Shown here: in pieces, positions 55,206 to 64,000 of the stretch
How the letters are laid out: each line of letters opens with the position of its first letter
Position numbering within the stretch: the first letter of the stretch is position 1
NCBI GenBank assembly: GCA_963785815.1
Contig: CAWAWN010000001.1
Span: forward strand, 744,001-808,000
Length of the DNA: 64,000 bases
Direction of reading: 5' to 3'
DNA from: UBA4742 sp963785815
GTDB taxonomy: Bacteria; Actinomycetota; Acidimicrobiia; Acidimicrobiales; Acidimicrobilacustridaceae
Translations under genes and position numbers: made by a program
Notes under the pieces: generated by a model
Databases searched by the model: none
What the model saw: only the letters and a program-made list of their open reading frames with translations
Told to the model about the DNA's origin: nothing

Positions 55206-56270
55206 TCACATCGCCAGGCGGGCCTCGAGGTCGTCGACGGCGGGGACCGGCCCCGGATCGAGGCCTTCCTGTCGCGCCCGGTAGAGGCTGACGAAGTCGC
55301 CGAACAGGATCAGGTCGAGGAGCTGGGCCAGCGCCCCCTCGCCCTCGGCCCCCACCTCGTGGATGCCGGCCACCACCTCGCCCAGCAGCTCGTCGCCCAG
55401 GGCGAAGCGCCGGGCGATCTGGGGGTGCTCGAACTCGTGGCGCAGGTTGACGACCTGGAACAGCTGGCGGGTCACGTCGCCGTTCTGGCCCCACCCGGCC
55501 ACCTCGTGGTGGCCGATCTCCGGCAGGTCGTTGCAGAAGGCCGGCATCTTGGCGTTCAGGTTGAACTGGGTCTTCCAGCGGCGGGCGGCCACCGCCCCCA
55601 CCCCTCCCCCGCCGTAGATGATCGGCATCTGGCGACCGATGCGCCGAGCCAGGTGTTCGGCCGGGTTGTCGGCGGCGATGAGCTGGGTGGCGCGCCGGCG
55701 CAGCTGGTCGATGGCGGCGTCGATCCAGGCCGTGGCCCCGGGGAACAGGCCCAGGTGCTCGAACAGCACCAGGGGCGGCGTGGCCAGCGCGCCCAGCGCG
55801 GCCCGCGCCGCGCCGATCTCGTCGGGCAGCCCGAAGCACGGCGCGCCGTGCTCGTCGGCCAGCGCCGCCAGCTCGCCCCCGCCGGTCACCGCCACCCAGG
55901 CGGCGCCGGCATCCACCGCCAAGGCGGTCGCGTCCAACGTCTCCTCGGTCTGGCCCGAGTACGAGACCGATACCACCAGGGTGTGGCGGTCCACGAAGTT
56001 GGGCAGCGCGTAGCCCTTGTGCACCACCACCGGGACGGCCATGAAGGGCCCGGCCACGGCCACGGCCAGATCGCCTACCAGCCCACCGGTGCCGGCGCCC
56101 AGGACCACGACGTGCTCGATGTCGTCGTGGTCGACCAGCAGCTGGTCGGGGTCGGCCAGGAGCCGGCGCGCCGCGTCGGCGCTGCGCGCCACCTGGTCGC
56201 CCGTGCCGGCCGCCGCCTCCAGCAGACCGAAGCGGTCGAGGGGAGCCGAGCTCAGGTCGACGCCGGACAC
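55206..56270 (-). CDS. SIS-domain bifunctional phosphoglucose/phosphomannose isomerase-like protein
   Basis: A 354-residue protein with two sugar-isomerase (SIS) domains: GAGTGGLVGDL and SVSYSGQTEET in the first, GGGGVGAVAARRWKTQFNLN in the second. It belongs to the bifunctional PGI/PMI family known from archaea and to the actinobacterial TobH-like proteins found beside manB. It would interconvert fructose 6-phosphate with glucose or mannose 6-phosphate, feeding the phosphomannomutase upstream in the same operon, or act as a regulatory relative. GTG start, 1 bp after the Trm112 stop. Confidence 0.82.
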   Translation of the reverse strand: MSGVDLSSAPLDRFGLLEAAAGTGDQVARSADAARRLLADPDQLLVDHDDIEHVVVLGAGTGGLVGDLAVAVAGPFMAVPVVVHKGYALPNFVDRHTLVVSVSYSGQTEETLDATALAVDAGAAWVAVTGGGELAALADEHGAPCFGLPDEIGAARAALGALATPPLVLFEHLGLFPGATAWIDAAIDQLRRRATQLIAADNPAEHLARRIGRQMPIIYGGGGVGAVAARRWKTQFNLNAKMPAFCNDLPEIGHHEVAGWGQNGDVTRQLFQVVNLRHEFEHPQIARRFALGDELLGEVVAGIHEVGAEGEGALAQLLDLILFGDFVSLYRARQEGLDPGPVPAVDDLEARLAM

Positions 56271-56271
56271 G

Positions 56272-56514
56272 TCAGGGCGACGGCGCGAAGTTGGCCTCGA
56301 TGCCGTCGGCGTCGGCCTTGGCCATCAGCCGCTCGTGCTCGGCGTCGTCCACGTCGTCGGCCTCGTCGATCAACATGATCGGGATGTCGTCGCGGATGGC
56401 GTAGCGACGGTGCAGGCGGGGGTTGTAGAGCGCGTCCTCGTCGGCGAAGTACAGCAGCGGGCCCTTGTCGTCCGGGCAGGCCAGGATCTCGAGCAGCAGC
56501 GGGTCGAGCGGCAT
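56272..56514 (-). CDS. Trm112 family protein
   Basis: An 80-residue protein with LLEILACPDDKGPLLYF at its start and RRYAIRDDIPIMLIDEA later, the pattern of bacterial Trm112-like (YcaR) proteins; the second cysteine pair is replaced, so zinc is unlikely. Eukaryotic and archaeal Trm112 activates methyltransferases; bacterial ones are poorly known and commonly sit beside the mannose-metabolism genes, as here. The ATG at 56514 overlaps the mutase stop (TGATG). Confidence 0.85.
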   Translation of the reverse strand: MPLDPLLLEILACPDDKGPLLYFADEDALYNPRLHRRYAIRDDIPIMLIDEADDVDDAEHERLMAKADADGIEANFAPSP

Positions 56515-57917
56515 CACGCACTTCCTTGGTGATCGGCGGGGGCCAGGGCGTCGGCCTCAGCGATGAGCAGTCGGACCTCGGCCACGTGATCGTCGCACGC
56601 GCGCCGGTCGGGCGCCTCCAGGTTCAGGCGCAGGAGGGGCTCGGTGTTGGAGGGCCGCAGGTTGAACCACCACGAGCCCAGGTCGACGGTCAGGCCGTCG
56701 AGCCGGTCCTGGTCGGCGTCGGGGAACCGGGCGGCCACCGCCTCGATCACCGCCGCCGGGTCACCGACCTGGGTGTTGATCTCCCCGGAGTCGGCATAGC
56801 GCTCGTAGGGCTGGCGCAGCACGCTCAGCGGCACCGAGCGCCGGCTGAGCGCGTCGAGCACCACCAACGCGGCGATGATGCCCGAGTCGGCCCGGAAGTT
56901 GTCGCGGAAGTAGTAGTGGCCCGAGTGCTCCCCGCCGAACGCGGCCCCGGTCTCGGCCATGACCGCCTTGATCAGGGAGTGGCCCACCCGCGTGCGCACC
57001 GGCGTGCCGCCCTGCTCCCGGATGACCTCGGGCACGGCCTTGGAGCAGATCAGGTTGTGCAGGATGGTGGCGCCCGGGTTCGTGCGCAGCAGCTCGGCGG
57101 CCACGATGGCGGTGGTCAGCGAGCCCGACACCAGCTGGCCCAGGTCGTCGACCAGGAAGACCCGATCGGCGTCGCCGTCGAAGGCCAGGCCCACGTCCGC
57201 GCCGGTCTCGAGCACGCGGGCCTGCAGGTCGACCAGGTTCTCGGGCTGGATCGGGTCGGCCGGGTGGTTGGGGAAGGTGCCGTCCAGCTCGCCGTAGAGC
57301 ACCTCGAGATCGAAGGGCAGGTCGGCGAACACGGCCGGGGCCACCAGGCCGCCCATGCCGTTGGCGGTGTCGGCCACGATCCGCAGCGGGGCCAGCTCGT
57401 CGACGTCGACGAAGCTGTGGACGTGGGCCACGAACGCGCCCAGAGCATCCTGGGTGCTCGCGGTGCCGCGCCGGGGGGCGGCGGCCAGCCCCTCGAGGGT
57501 CATCTGGCGGATGTCACCCAGGCCGGTGTCCTCGCCGATCGGGCGGGCGCCGGTCAGGCACATCTTGATGCCGTTGTAGGCCGCGGGGTTGTGCGACGCG
57601 GTCAGGGTGGCGCCGGGGGCCGCGTAGTGGCCCGAGGCGAAGAAGAGCAGGTCGGTGGAGACCAGCCCCAGGTCGACCACGTCGAGGCCCTGGGACATGA
57701 CGCCGTGGGCGAAGGCCTGGCTCAGCTCGACCCCCGAGGGCCGCATGTCGCGGCCGACCAGCACCCTCCCGGCGGTCTCGGGGTCCTCGGCCACGAAGGC
57801 GGCGAAGGCGGCGCCGATGCGCTCGACCAGCTCGGCGTCGAGCTGGTCGCCCACGAGCCCCCTCACGTCGTAGGCCTTGAAGATGGCGGCCAGCGTGGCC
57901 GGATCGGGGGCGCCCAT
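56514..57917 (-). CDS. manB: Phosphomannomutase/phosphoglucomutase
   Basis: Interconverts mannose 6-phosphate and mannose 1-phosphate (and possibly glucose phosphates), supplying GDP-mannose for lipoglycans and exopolysaccharide. All four signature loops are present in the 467 residues: active-site TASHNP, metal loop DGDADR, sugar loop GEHSGH and phosphate loop RPSNTEP. TAGGGT ends 8 nt before the ATG (57926-57931), so the mutase - Trm112 - isomerase unit is probably read as a leaderless operon from here. Confidence 0.93.
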   Translation of the reverse strand: MGAPDPATLAAIFKAYDVRGLVGDQLDAELVERIGAAFAAFVAEDPETAGRVLVGRDMRPSGVELSQAFAHGVMSQGLDVVDLGLVSTDLLFFASGHYAAPGATLTASHNPAAYNGIKMCLTGARPIGEDTGLGDIRQMTLEGLAAAPRRGTASTQDALGAFVAHVHSFVDVDELAPLRIVADTANGMGGLVAPAVFADLPFDLEVLYGELDGTFPNHPADPIQPENLVDLQARVLETGADVGLAFDGDADRVFLVDDLGQLVSGSLTTAIVAAELLRTNPGATILHNLICSKAVPEVIREQGGTPVRTRVGHSLIKAVMAETGAAFGGEHSGHYYFRDNFRADSGIIAALVVLDALSRRSVPLSVLRQPYERYADSGEINTQVGDPAAVIEAVAARFPDADQDRLDGLTVDLGSWWFNLRPSNTEPLLRLNLEAPDRRACDDHVAEVRLLIAEADALAPADHQGSA

Positions 57918-57979
57918 GGCGCATCACCCTAGTGGGGCGGCGTCCGGGCCCCGGCCGGCCGGGTCCGGCCAGGTCGCGG

Positions 57980-58882
57980 TCAGCCGGCCCGGGCCACCAG
58001 CCCGACCTCTTCGGGTGCCAGGTCGTAGCCGCCCCGGTTGGACCAGTGCCGCACCGCGAACACGTCGCGCACGGTCAGCGCCGCGTCGCGGGCCACCCGA
58101 ACCGTCGAGCGAGTCGAGTTCTCGACCCGCACGGGCACCTCGGCCAGCGACAGCTGGTAGGCCTCGACCAGGTGGAAGATCTCCACGTCGAACGCGAACC
58201 CGTCGATGTGGGAGTGCTCGAAGATGAGCCGGCCCACGTCGGATCGGAAGGCCTTCAGCCCGCACTGCGTGTCGCGGTAGCGGCCCAGCAGCACCACCCG
58301 GGTCAACAGGTTGATGGCCCGTCCTCCCACCTCGCGCAGGCGTCGGGCCCGCACCAGGGTGGTGGTGTCGTCGTGGCGTCGGCTGCCCACCACCACGTCC
58401 CACCCGGCCTCGACCTCGACCAGCAGGTCGAGCAGGTGGTCAGGGGCGTAGGACAGGTCGGCGTCGGTGAAGGCCAGGGTGCGACCGCGGGCTGCCAGCA
58501 TGCCGGTGCGCACCGCCGCCCCCTTGCCCCGGTTGCGGCCGTGGACCACCACCTGGTCGGCGCCCGCGGCGCGGGCCTCGGCCGCGGTGGCGTCGTCGGA
58601 ACCGTCGTCCACCACGACGATCTCGAGGCCGCCGTGCTCGTCGACCTCGACCAGGTCCTTGCGCAGCCGGCGCACGGTCTCGGCGATGCGGTCCCCCTCC
58701 CGATAGGCCGGGATCACCACCGACAGGCGCACCGCGCCCGGGGCGGGCGGTCGCTCGACGCGGTGGTCGAGGTCGAACCGCACCCGCAGGTGGGCCACCT
58801 TTCGCTCGCGGGCCAGGCTGACGGCCGCGGCCCCGAGCAGGGCGGCCGACAGGCTGCGCAGCACGACCTGGCGGCGGCTCAT
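57980..58882 (-). CDS. GT2 family glycosyltransferase, dolichyl/polyprenyl-phosphate-sugar synthase type
   Basis: A 300-residue GT-A enzyme with a short N-terminal hydrophobic stretch. VVIPAYREGDRI, VDDGSDDAT, NRGKGAAVRTGM and FTDADLSY (the DxD-like metal site) follow the DPM1/ALG5 pattern of enzymes that load a sugar on polyprenyl phosphate. Such lipid-linked sugars are used by membrane glycosyltransferases of the GT-C type; the membrane protein gene 16 bp upstream could be its partner. Confidence 0.88.
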   Translation of the reverse strand: MSRRQVVLRSLSAALLGAAAVSLARERKVAHLRVRFDLDHRVERPPAPGAVRLSVVIPAYREGDRIAETVRRLRKDLVEVDEHGGLEIVVVDDGSDDATAAEARAAGADQVVVHGRNRGKGAAVRTGMLAARGRTLAFTDADLSYAPDHLLDLLVEVEAGWDVVVGSRRHDDTTTLVRARRLREVGGRAINLLTRVVLLGRYRDTQCGLKAFRSDVGRLIFEHSHIDGFAFDVEIFHLVEAYQLSLAEVPVRVENSTRSTVRVARDAALTVRDVFAVRHWSNRGGYDLAPEEVGLVARAG

Positions 58883-58898
58883 GGGCAGCGCGGGTGGC

Positions 58899-61784
58899 TC
58901 ATGCGAGCGGGGCGGTCGGGTCGTCCGGGACGTCGGGCGGCGAGGCCTCCGGCCGGAGCGGCGGGGTCGGCGGAGGTACGTCGAGCGGGGCGAACGGCGC
59001 CGGCGGAGCTGCCTCGGGCATCACGGGCGCGGCCATCCCGGCGATGATGTCGGCCGGGTCAGGTGCGGCCGCCCCCGCAGGGTCCGTGGACGGTGGCGAC
59101 GCATCGGTCGGTGGCGCGCCCGGTGGCCGAGGCAGGGCGTCCGGTGGATGGCCCAACTCGTCGGTCGGCGGGTCCACCCACCAGCTCGGGTCACGCGGAT
59201 CGTCGGGTGGCACGTCCTCGGGGTCGTCGTCGGCTCGCCACATGGGCGCCACCGGCCCCACGTCCACCGGCTTGGCCCGCCACAGGGCGAACAGGCCGAC
59301 CAACCCCAGCAGGGTCAGCAGGTAGGAGGCGTAGTCGGTCTTGGTGTAGCCGTACGACAGCTCGACGTGGGTGCTGGTGGGGATCACCACCATCATGTTC
59401 GGGCTGACCCGGTAGGGCCCGCTGGCCCCGGACACCTGCCAGTTCGGGAAGTACGACGCCTTCACCTCGACCGGGACCCCGACCTTGCTCACGTCGAAGG
59501 AGATGGTGTCGGTCCCGGAGCGGATGTTGGACACCTTGGTCGTCCCCACCGGGCGCTTGCCGGGGACGGCGCCCGAGTCGATGCGCTGCCAGTTCGACGG
59601 CCCCGAGGCGGCCAGCAGGACGTTCCACTGCGACGGGTCGAGGTACCAGTTGACCGTGTCGTTCAACCAGGTCTTGCCCCCCTTGTCGGCGCCGTTGACC
59701 ACCGCCGGCTGGTTGGTGAGGGGCGTCACCTCGGCCGAGTCGGCCACCTGGTAGATGTGCCACGGCCCGCTGGTGGCGAGCTGGGTCAGCTCGTGGTTGT
59801 TCTGGGCGAAACCGATCGTGGTGGCCGTGGACGCCATGTAGTAGCGGACGCCCAGCATCTGCAGGTGCGAGATCCCCAGGTCGAAGGCGTTCTGGGTCAG
59901 GGCTCCCTGCACGTAGGGCAGGTCGCGCATGGCGTCGGACGGAGCGGCGGACAGCTCGCTCTGGTTGAGGAAGTGGTACGGCGTGGTGGCCGAGGCCTCG
60001 AAGTAGAGGCCCTCCATCGAGCCGATGCAGCCGTTGGTCCAGTACGGCAGCAGCATCAGCGCCATGGGCGTGCCGTAGTTGTTGAGCGAGTCCGAGTACT
60101 CCCACATGGCCCGCCCGCAGCCCTGCTCCTTGCCGATCTTGGCCATCTCCTGCACCACGGCGTAGTACTCGGGGTAGTAGGTCTTGCCCTCGTAGCCGGT
60201 GAAGTTCCAGTTGGCCCAGCTGGTGACGAAGCTCGAGTCCTTGGTCTTGAGCGGTCCCCACTGGTAGGTCACGCCGTCCTTGTCGATGGTGCCGAAGGGG
60301 AGCGTGCGCAGCGGCATCCCCAGCACCACGATCCAGGCGCCCAGGCCGGCCAGGGCGGTGATCCACAGCACGACCCGCGGGGGGCGGTGCACGTCGGAGG
60401 CGATCAGGCGGGCCACCGTGCGACCCACCTCGGCGATGGCGATGGCGCCCACCAGGTACACGGCCAGGTAGTAGAAGGGCAGCAGCCGGGCGTTCCACAG
60501 CCGGCTCTGGGGGACGTACAGGAAGGCCACGCCGGCCAGCACGGCCATGACCACCCAGAAGATCTCTCCCCGCCGGCAGTAGGCGAAGGCCATGAGGGCG
60601 CCCACCGCGGCCATGACCAGCAGGTACTCGATACCGGGACGATCGCTCAGCTGGGAGGCGAGCTGGGTGCGAGCGAACAGCGAGTCGGAGTAGTTGGTGA
60701 GCTTCTCCCACCCCATGTCGGTCATGTAGGCGCTGTTGAGGTAGAAGGGCCCGGTCCAGAAGGCGCTGATCAGCGCACCCACGGGCAGCACCGTGGCCAG
60801 GTACTTGATGTGGCCCCAGGGGTGCTGCACCACCAGCATCACCACCGCCATCAGCACCACCAGGATGGACCCGTACACGGCGGCCGCGGCGTAGATGGGC
60901 CAGTGGGGGTCACCGCTGGGCGCGATGAGCCCGCCGGCCACCGCGGCCAGGCCGAACGAGACCGGGACGAGCCCGAGCCACACGAACCAGCGGATGCGGC
61001 TCCAGTCGAGCTGGAGGGCCAGCAGGATGGCGGCCCCGGCCACCGCGAAGAAGACCGGGATGATGTGGCACAGGGCGGTGGCCGCCAACAGGGCGGCGGC
61101 CCAGGCCCGGTACCTGCCCGTCTCGAGGCCCCGCGAGAGCACGCCCAGGAACAGCACGGCGAAGGTCAGGGCGATGGAGAACGAGAACTCGCCGGCCAGG
61201 GTGGACGCGATGTTGCCGCCGTAGATCGAGAACGACCGGTCGAACAGGTAGGCGGTGCCCCCCACCGCCAGCAGCGCCGGGGTCGGGAAGGGCAGCCGGC
61301 TCATCCGGCCGAACGCCCACAGGGCCACCGGCAGGCTGAGCACGCCACTGACCACGATGAGCTTGAACGCGATCCCGTAGGGGATCACGTAGCTGAGCAG
61401 GGCGATGGCCAGCCCCGGCAGGATCATGTAGAACTCGTAGGCGGGGAAGCCGTCGTACCAGTCGGGCGTCCAGCCGGTCAGCCGACCCTGGGGCAGCAGG
61501 TGGTCGCGCAGGAAGGCGGGGCCCCACACGTGACCGCCCATGTCGCCGCCGGCCGGCGTGTTGTGGGCCAGGATGTTGCTCGGGCCCAGCTGCACGAAGA
61601 TGAAGAGCACGCAGGCGCCCACCACGAACAGGGTGATCCACCCCTCGATGGGCATGGCGCCCAGGCGGTCGATGGCCCTGGCCACGCGCCACGCGCGGCG
61701 CGCCGGGGCTCGCGGGCGCGTCGCCCGGCGGCGCCTCGAGGGTCGGCTCGGCACCCCGGTCGGGACCCGCGCCGGACCGATCAT
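58899..61784 (-). CDS. Large polytopic membrane protein, PTPS-related/GT-C-like
   Basis: A 961-residue protein with a basic N-terminus, about 12 membrane helices up to residue 500, a large extracytoplasmic domain (about 500-800) and a Pro-rich, acidic cytoplasmic tail of 110 residues after a last helix. GGDMGGHVWGPAFL after helix 1 carries an acid-containing loop like those of GT-C glycosyltransferases; the family is usually named 6-pyruvoyl-tetrahydropterin synthase-related, a misleading label. It likely uses polyprenyl-phosphate sugars made by the adjacent GT2 enzyme. The N-terminus is doubtful: a second frame from ATG 61803 (MSETLIDDRSG) is equally open for 60 codons. Confidence 0.75.
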   Translation of the reverse strand: MIGPARVPTGVPSRPSRRRRATRPRAPARRAWRVARAIDRLGAMPIEGWITLFVVGACVLFIFVQLGPSNILAHNTPAGGDMGGHVWGPAFLRDHLLPQGRLTGWTPDWYDGFPAYEFYMILPGLAIALLSYVIPYGIAFKLIVVSGVLSLPVALWAFGRMSRLPFPTPALLAVGGTAYLFDRSFSIYGGNIASTLAGEFSFSIALTFAVLFLGVLSRGLETGRYRAWAAALLAATALCHIIPVFFAVAGAAILLALQLDWSRIRWFVWLGLVPVSFGLAAVAGGLIAPSGDPHWPIYAAAAVYGSILVVLMAVVMLVVQHPWGHIKYLATVLPVGALISAFWTGPFYLNSAYMTDMGWEKLTNYSDSLFARTQLASQLSDRPGIEYLLVMAAVGALMAFAYCRRGEIFWVVMAVLAGVAFLYVPQSRLWNARLLPFYYLAVYLVGAIAIAEVGRTVARLIASDVHRPPRVVLWITALAGLGAWIVVLGMPLRTLPFGTIDKDGVTYQWGPLKTKDSSFVTSWANWNFTGYEGKTYYPEYYAVVQEMAKIGKEQGCGRAMWEYSDSLNNYGTPMALMLLPYWTNGCIGSMEGLYFEASATTPYHFLNQSELSAAPSDAMRDLPYVQGALTQNAFDLGISHLQMLGVRYYMASTATTIGFAQNNHELTQLATSGPWHIYQVADSAEVTPLTNQPAVVNGADKGGKTWLNDTVNWYLDPSQWNVLLAASGPSNWQRIDSGAVPGKRPVGTTKVSNIRSGTDTISFDVSKVGVPVEVKASYFPNWQVSGASGPYRVSPNMMVVIPTSTHVELSYGYTKTDYASYLLTLLGLVGLFALWRAKPVDVGPVAPMWRADDDPEDVPPDDPRDPSWWVDPPTDELGHPPDALPRPPGAPPTDASPPSTDPAGAAAPDPADIIAGMAAPVMPEAAPPAPFAPLDVPPPTPPLRPEASPPDVPDDPTAPLA

Positions 61785-61869
61785 CGATCAGGGTCTCGGA
61801 CATGACCCGTTCATCGTGGCATCCACGACCGCGCCCATGTGGTCACGCACCGGGAAATTTCGCAACTCG

Positions 61870-62685
61870 TCACGGCGAGAAGGTGGGCAGGTTCAGGTGC
61901 CACAGCAGGGTGGCGGCCGCCACCGCGTTGAAGGTGACGTGGGCCCAGATGCCCGGGCCGAGCCGCTCGGTCCTCCAGGCCAGCACCCCGAGCACCAGGC
62001 CGAACACGAACAGGGCGGGGAACTGCACGAACTGGAAGTGGGAGGCGGCGAAGAAGGCGGCCGTCACCACGATGGCGAACCAGGGGTTCAGCCTGGCCAG
62101 TCGGGACTGCTTGAGCAGGGCCCGCTGGGTCAGGCCCCGGAAGAAGATCTCCTCGGCCAGCGGCGCGCCCACCGCCACCAGCCCGAAGATGAGCAGCTCG
62201 CCGCTGACCCCGTGGGCGCTGCCGGTGAGCTTCTGCGCCACCTGGCCCACGTCCACGGAGTGGCCGAGCAGCTTGAAGATGGGCCAGTACACCAACCCCA
62301 CCAGCAGCTGCTGGCCCACGAAGCCGACCGCCACGCCCAGCGGGATGTCGTACCAGCGCATCCGCAGGCCGAGGTCGGCCACCGGGCCGTCGCCCTTGAC
62401 GCGGGTGGCCAGCACCGGCACGCCGATCAGGAAGATCCACAGCGGGATCTCGGCCACCGCCTCGATCCACAGGGGCACGTCCTGGCCGTTGCCGTAGCCC
62501 ATCGCCAACAGCAGCACCGCAGCCAGCAGCCCACCGACGACCTCGGCCAGGATCCACCCGACGACCACGTCGCCGAGGCCCCAGCTCACGCCCTCCCAGC
62601 GGGACCGGGAGAAGTAGTGGCCCAGGCCCGGGGGGTTGGGCCCTCGCGGTGGGCCCGGGGCGCGTCCGGAGGGGGGGCTGGGCAC
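61870..62685 (-). CDS. CPBP family intramembrane metalloprotease (CAAX/Abi)
   Basis: A 271-residue protein with about eight membrane helices. The family's three motifs are present: EExxxR in APLAEEIFFRG, FxxxH in FFAASHFQF, and HxxxN/B in AHVTFNAV. Bacterial members process bacteriocin-like peptides or act in self-immunity, surface-protein processing or stress. GTG start with TAGGGT ending 6 nt upstream. It diverges from the DUF3499 gene with 62 bp between. Confidence 0.88.
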   Translation of the reverse strand: MPSPPSGRAPGPPRGPNPPGLGHYFSRSRWEGVSWGLGDVVVGWILAEVVGGLLAAVLLLAMGYGNGQDVPLWIEAVAEIPLWIFLIGVPVLATRVKGDGPVADLGLRMRWYDIPLGVAVGFVGQQLLVGLVYWPIFKLLGHSVDVGQVAQKLTGSAHGVSGELLIFGLVAVGAPLAEEIFFRGLTQRALLKQSRLARLNPWFAIVVTAAFFAASHFQFVQFPALFVFGLVLGVLAWRTERLGPGIWAHVTFNAVAAATLLWHLNLPTFSP

Positions 62686-62691
62686 CCGGTC

Positions 62692-62740
62692 ACCCTACGT
62701 GGCGCGGGTCCGCACCCCGGTGCCGGTCGCTGGCTAGCGT
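62692..62740. promoter_or_regulatory. Divergent leaderless promoters for the CPBP protease and DUF3499 genes
   Basis: TAGGGT reading left at 62692-62697 (6 nt from GTG 62685) and TAGCGT reading right at 62735-62740 (7 nt from ATG 62748). Confidence 0.55.
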
Positions 62741-62747
62741 GGCCGCC

Positions 62748-62978
62748 ATGACCCGCACCTGCGCCCGCCCGGGCTGTGGCGAGCCGGCCACGGCCACCCT
62801 GGCCTACCAGTACGCCACCAGCACGGTCTGGCTGTCGCCGGTCTCGGCCGAGGCCGACCCCTCCACCTACGACCTGTGCCGGCGCCACTCCTCGGGACTC
62901 ACCGTCCCCCGGGGCTGGCGTCTGCAGGACGAGCGCACCGCGACACCCCACCTCGTGCCCGCCGAGCGGGCCTCCTGA
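62748..62978 (+). CDS. DUF3499 family protein
   Basis: A 76-residue protein restricted to actinobacteria. Cys5, Cys10, Cys44 and His47 (TCARPGC and DLCRRH) form a probable zinc site, and LTVPRGWRLQ closes the family signature. The function is unknown; it is generally encoded near phosphomannomutase and WhiB-type genes, and here the mannose operon is 5 kb away. The CPBP gene diverges from it. Confidence 0.85.
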   Translation: MTRTCARPGCGEPATATLAYQYATSTVWLSPVSAEADPSTYDLCRRHSSGLTVPRGWRLQDERTATPHLVPAERAS

Positions 62979-63048
62979 ACCGGCTGGGCCCGCCTGCCAG
63001 CATCTGGGCCTCCGGCACCGTCTGACGGGTATTTTCGCCGTGGTCTTC

Positions 63049-63054
63049 TACGCT
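63049..63054 (+). promoter_or_regulatory. Leaderless-type -10 box of ftsH
   Basis: TACGCT ends 7 nt before the ATG at 63062. Confidence 0.5.
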
Positions 63055-63061
63055 GTGATCC

Positions 63062-64000
<939 letters not shown>

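Overview
The window is 64 kb of very GC-rich DNA (coding third positions almost all G or C), packed with genes and with no gene-free stretch over about 210 bases. Gene content and order point to an actinobacterium. The orders cysM / murI / Rv1339-like hydrolase / rph / rdgB, secA / hpf / comF, prfB / ftsE / ftsX and phosphomannomutase / Trm112 / SIS isomerase near a DUF3499 gene are all arranged as in Mycobacterium and relatives. The extreme GC, many Thr-rich tails and divergence from the mycobacterial proteins suggest the Acidimicrobiia (Iamia-like), but that rank is inference. No phage, insertion sequence, CRISPR array or rRNA operon was seen.

Layout. 1-1434: left-edge cobalt/nickel importer operon (cbiM, cbiQ) with a palindromic operator over its promoter. 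1502-2930: anti-sigma and ECF sigma pair. 2950-9681: housekeeping and catabolic genes (23S/tRNA uracil methyltransferase, rpe, clpP, TauD dioxygenase, quinone-reductase-like enzyme, amidohydrolase, VOC protein). 9823-9910: tRNA-Leu(UAG). 9961-15186: amino-acid and nucleotide housekeeping (DSD1-like lyase, rdgB, rph, Rv1339-like hydrolase, murI, O-phosphoserine-type cysM). 15231-23951: exopolysaccharide block (GT4, O-antigen-ligase-like polymerase, tandem GT4-GT4 fusion, polyprenyl-phosphate sugar transferase, Wzz/BY-kinase). 24046-26534: Mec-like JAMM peptidase, smpB, adenosine deaminase and the tmRNA gene. 26636-30005: SDR, Hcp-like mini-protein, secreted GH5 enzyme, DinB protein.

30109-34811 is the most unusual part. 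A PqqD-like protein, an HPr-kinase-like P-loop protein, a Tat-exported Thr-rich peptide and an NTP_transf_5 protein lie on one strand. They diverge from an unknown small protein and a GT2-GT25 two-domain glycosyltransferase. It reads as an uncharacterised peptide or envelope modification system. 34831-43644 carries a TMEM165-type transporter, a hydrolase/SnoaL/SDR operon, an AlkZ-like protein, a cyclopropane synthase, a BI-1 protein, an AI-2E-type permease and an enoyl-CoA hydratase. 43688-44739 is an AbiEi-DUF559 gene lying between two 43-bp direct repeats. 44761-64000 is core: ftsX, ftsE, prfB, secA, a degenerate response regulator, hpf, a FlgM-like protein, comF, mtnA, ahcY, SIS isomerase, Trm112, phosphomannomutase, a dolichol-phosphate-type GT2, a 961-residue membrane protein, a CPBP protease, DUF3499 and the start of ftsH.

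Two window-wide patterns stand out. First, about twenty genes have a TANNNT box ending 6-10 nt before the start codon, so leaderless transcription looks like the default. The few genes with real leaders (cbiM, the BI-1 gene, ahcY, cysM) are therefore notable. Second, three otherwise intact genes (cbiM, the ECF sigma gene, the AI-2E permease) each need a single-base frameshift. This suggests sequencing or assembly indels, although real mutations cannot be excluded.
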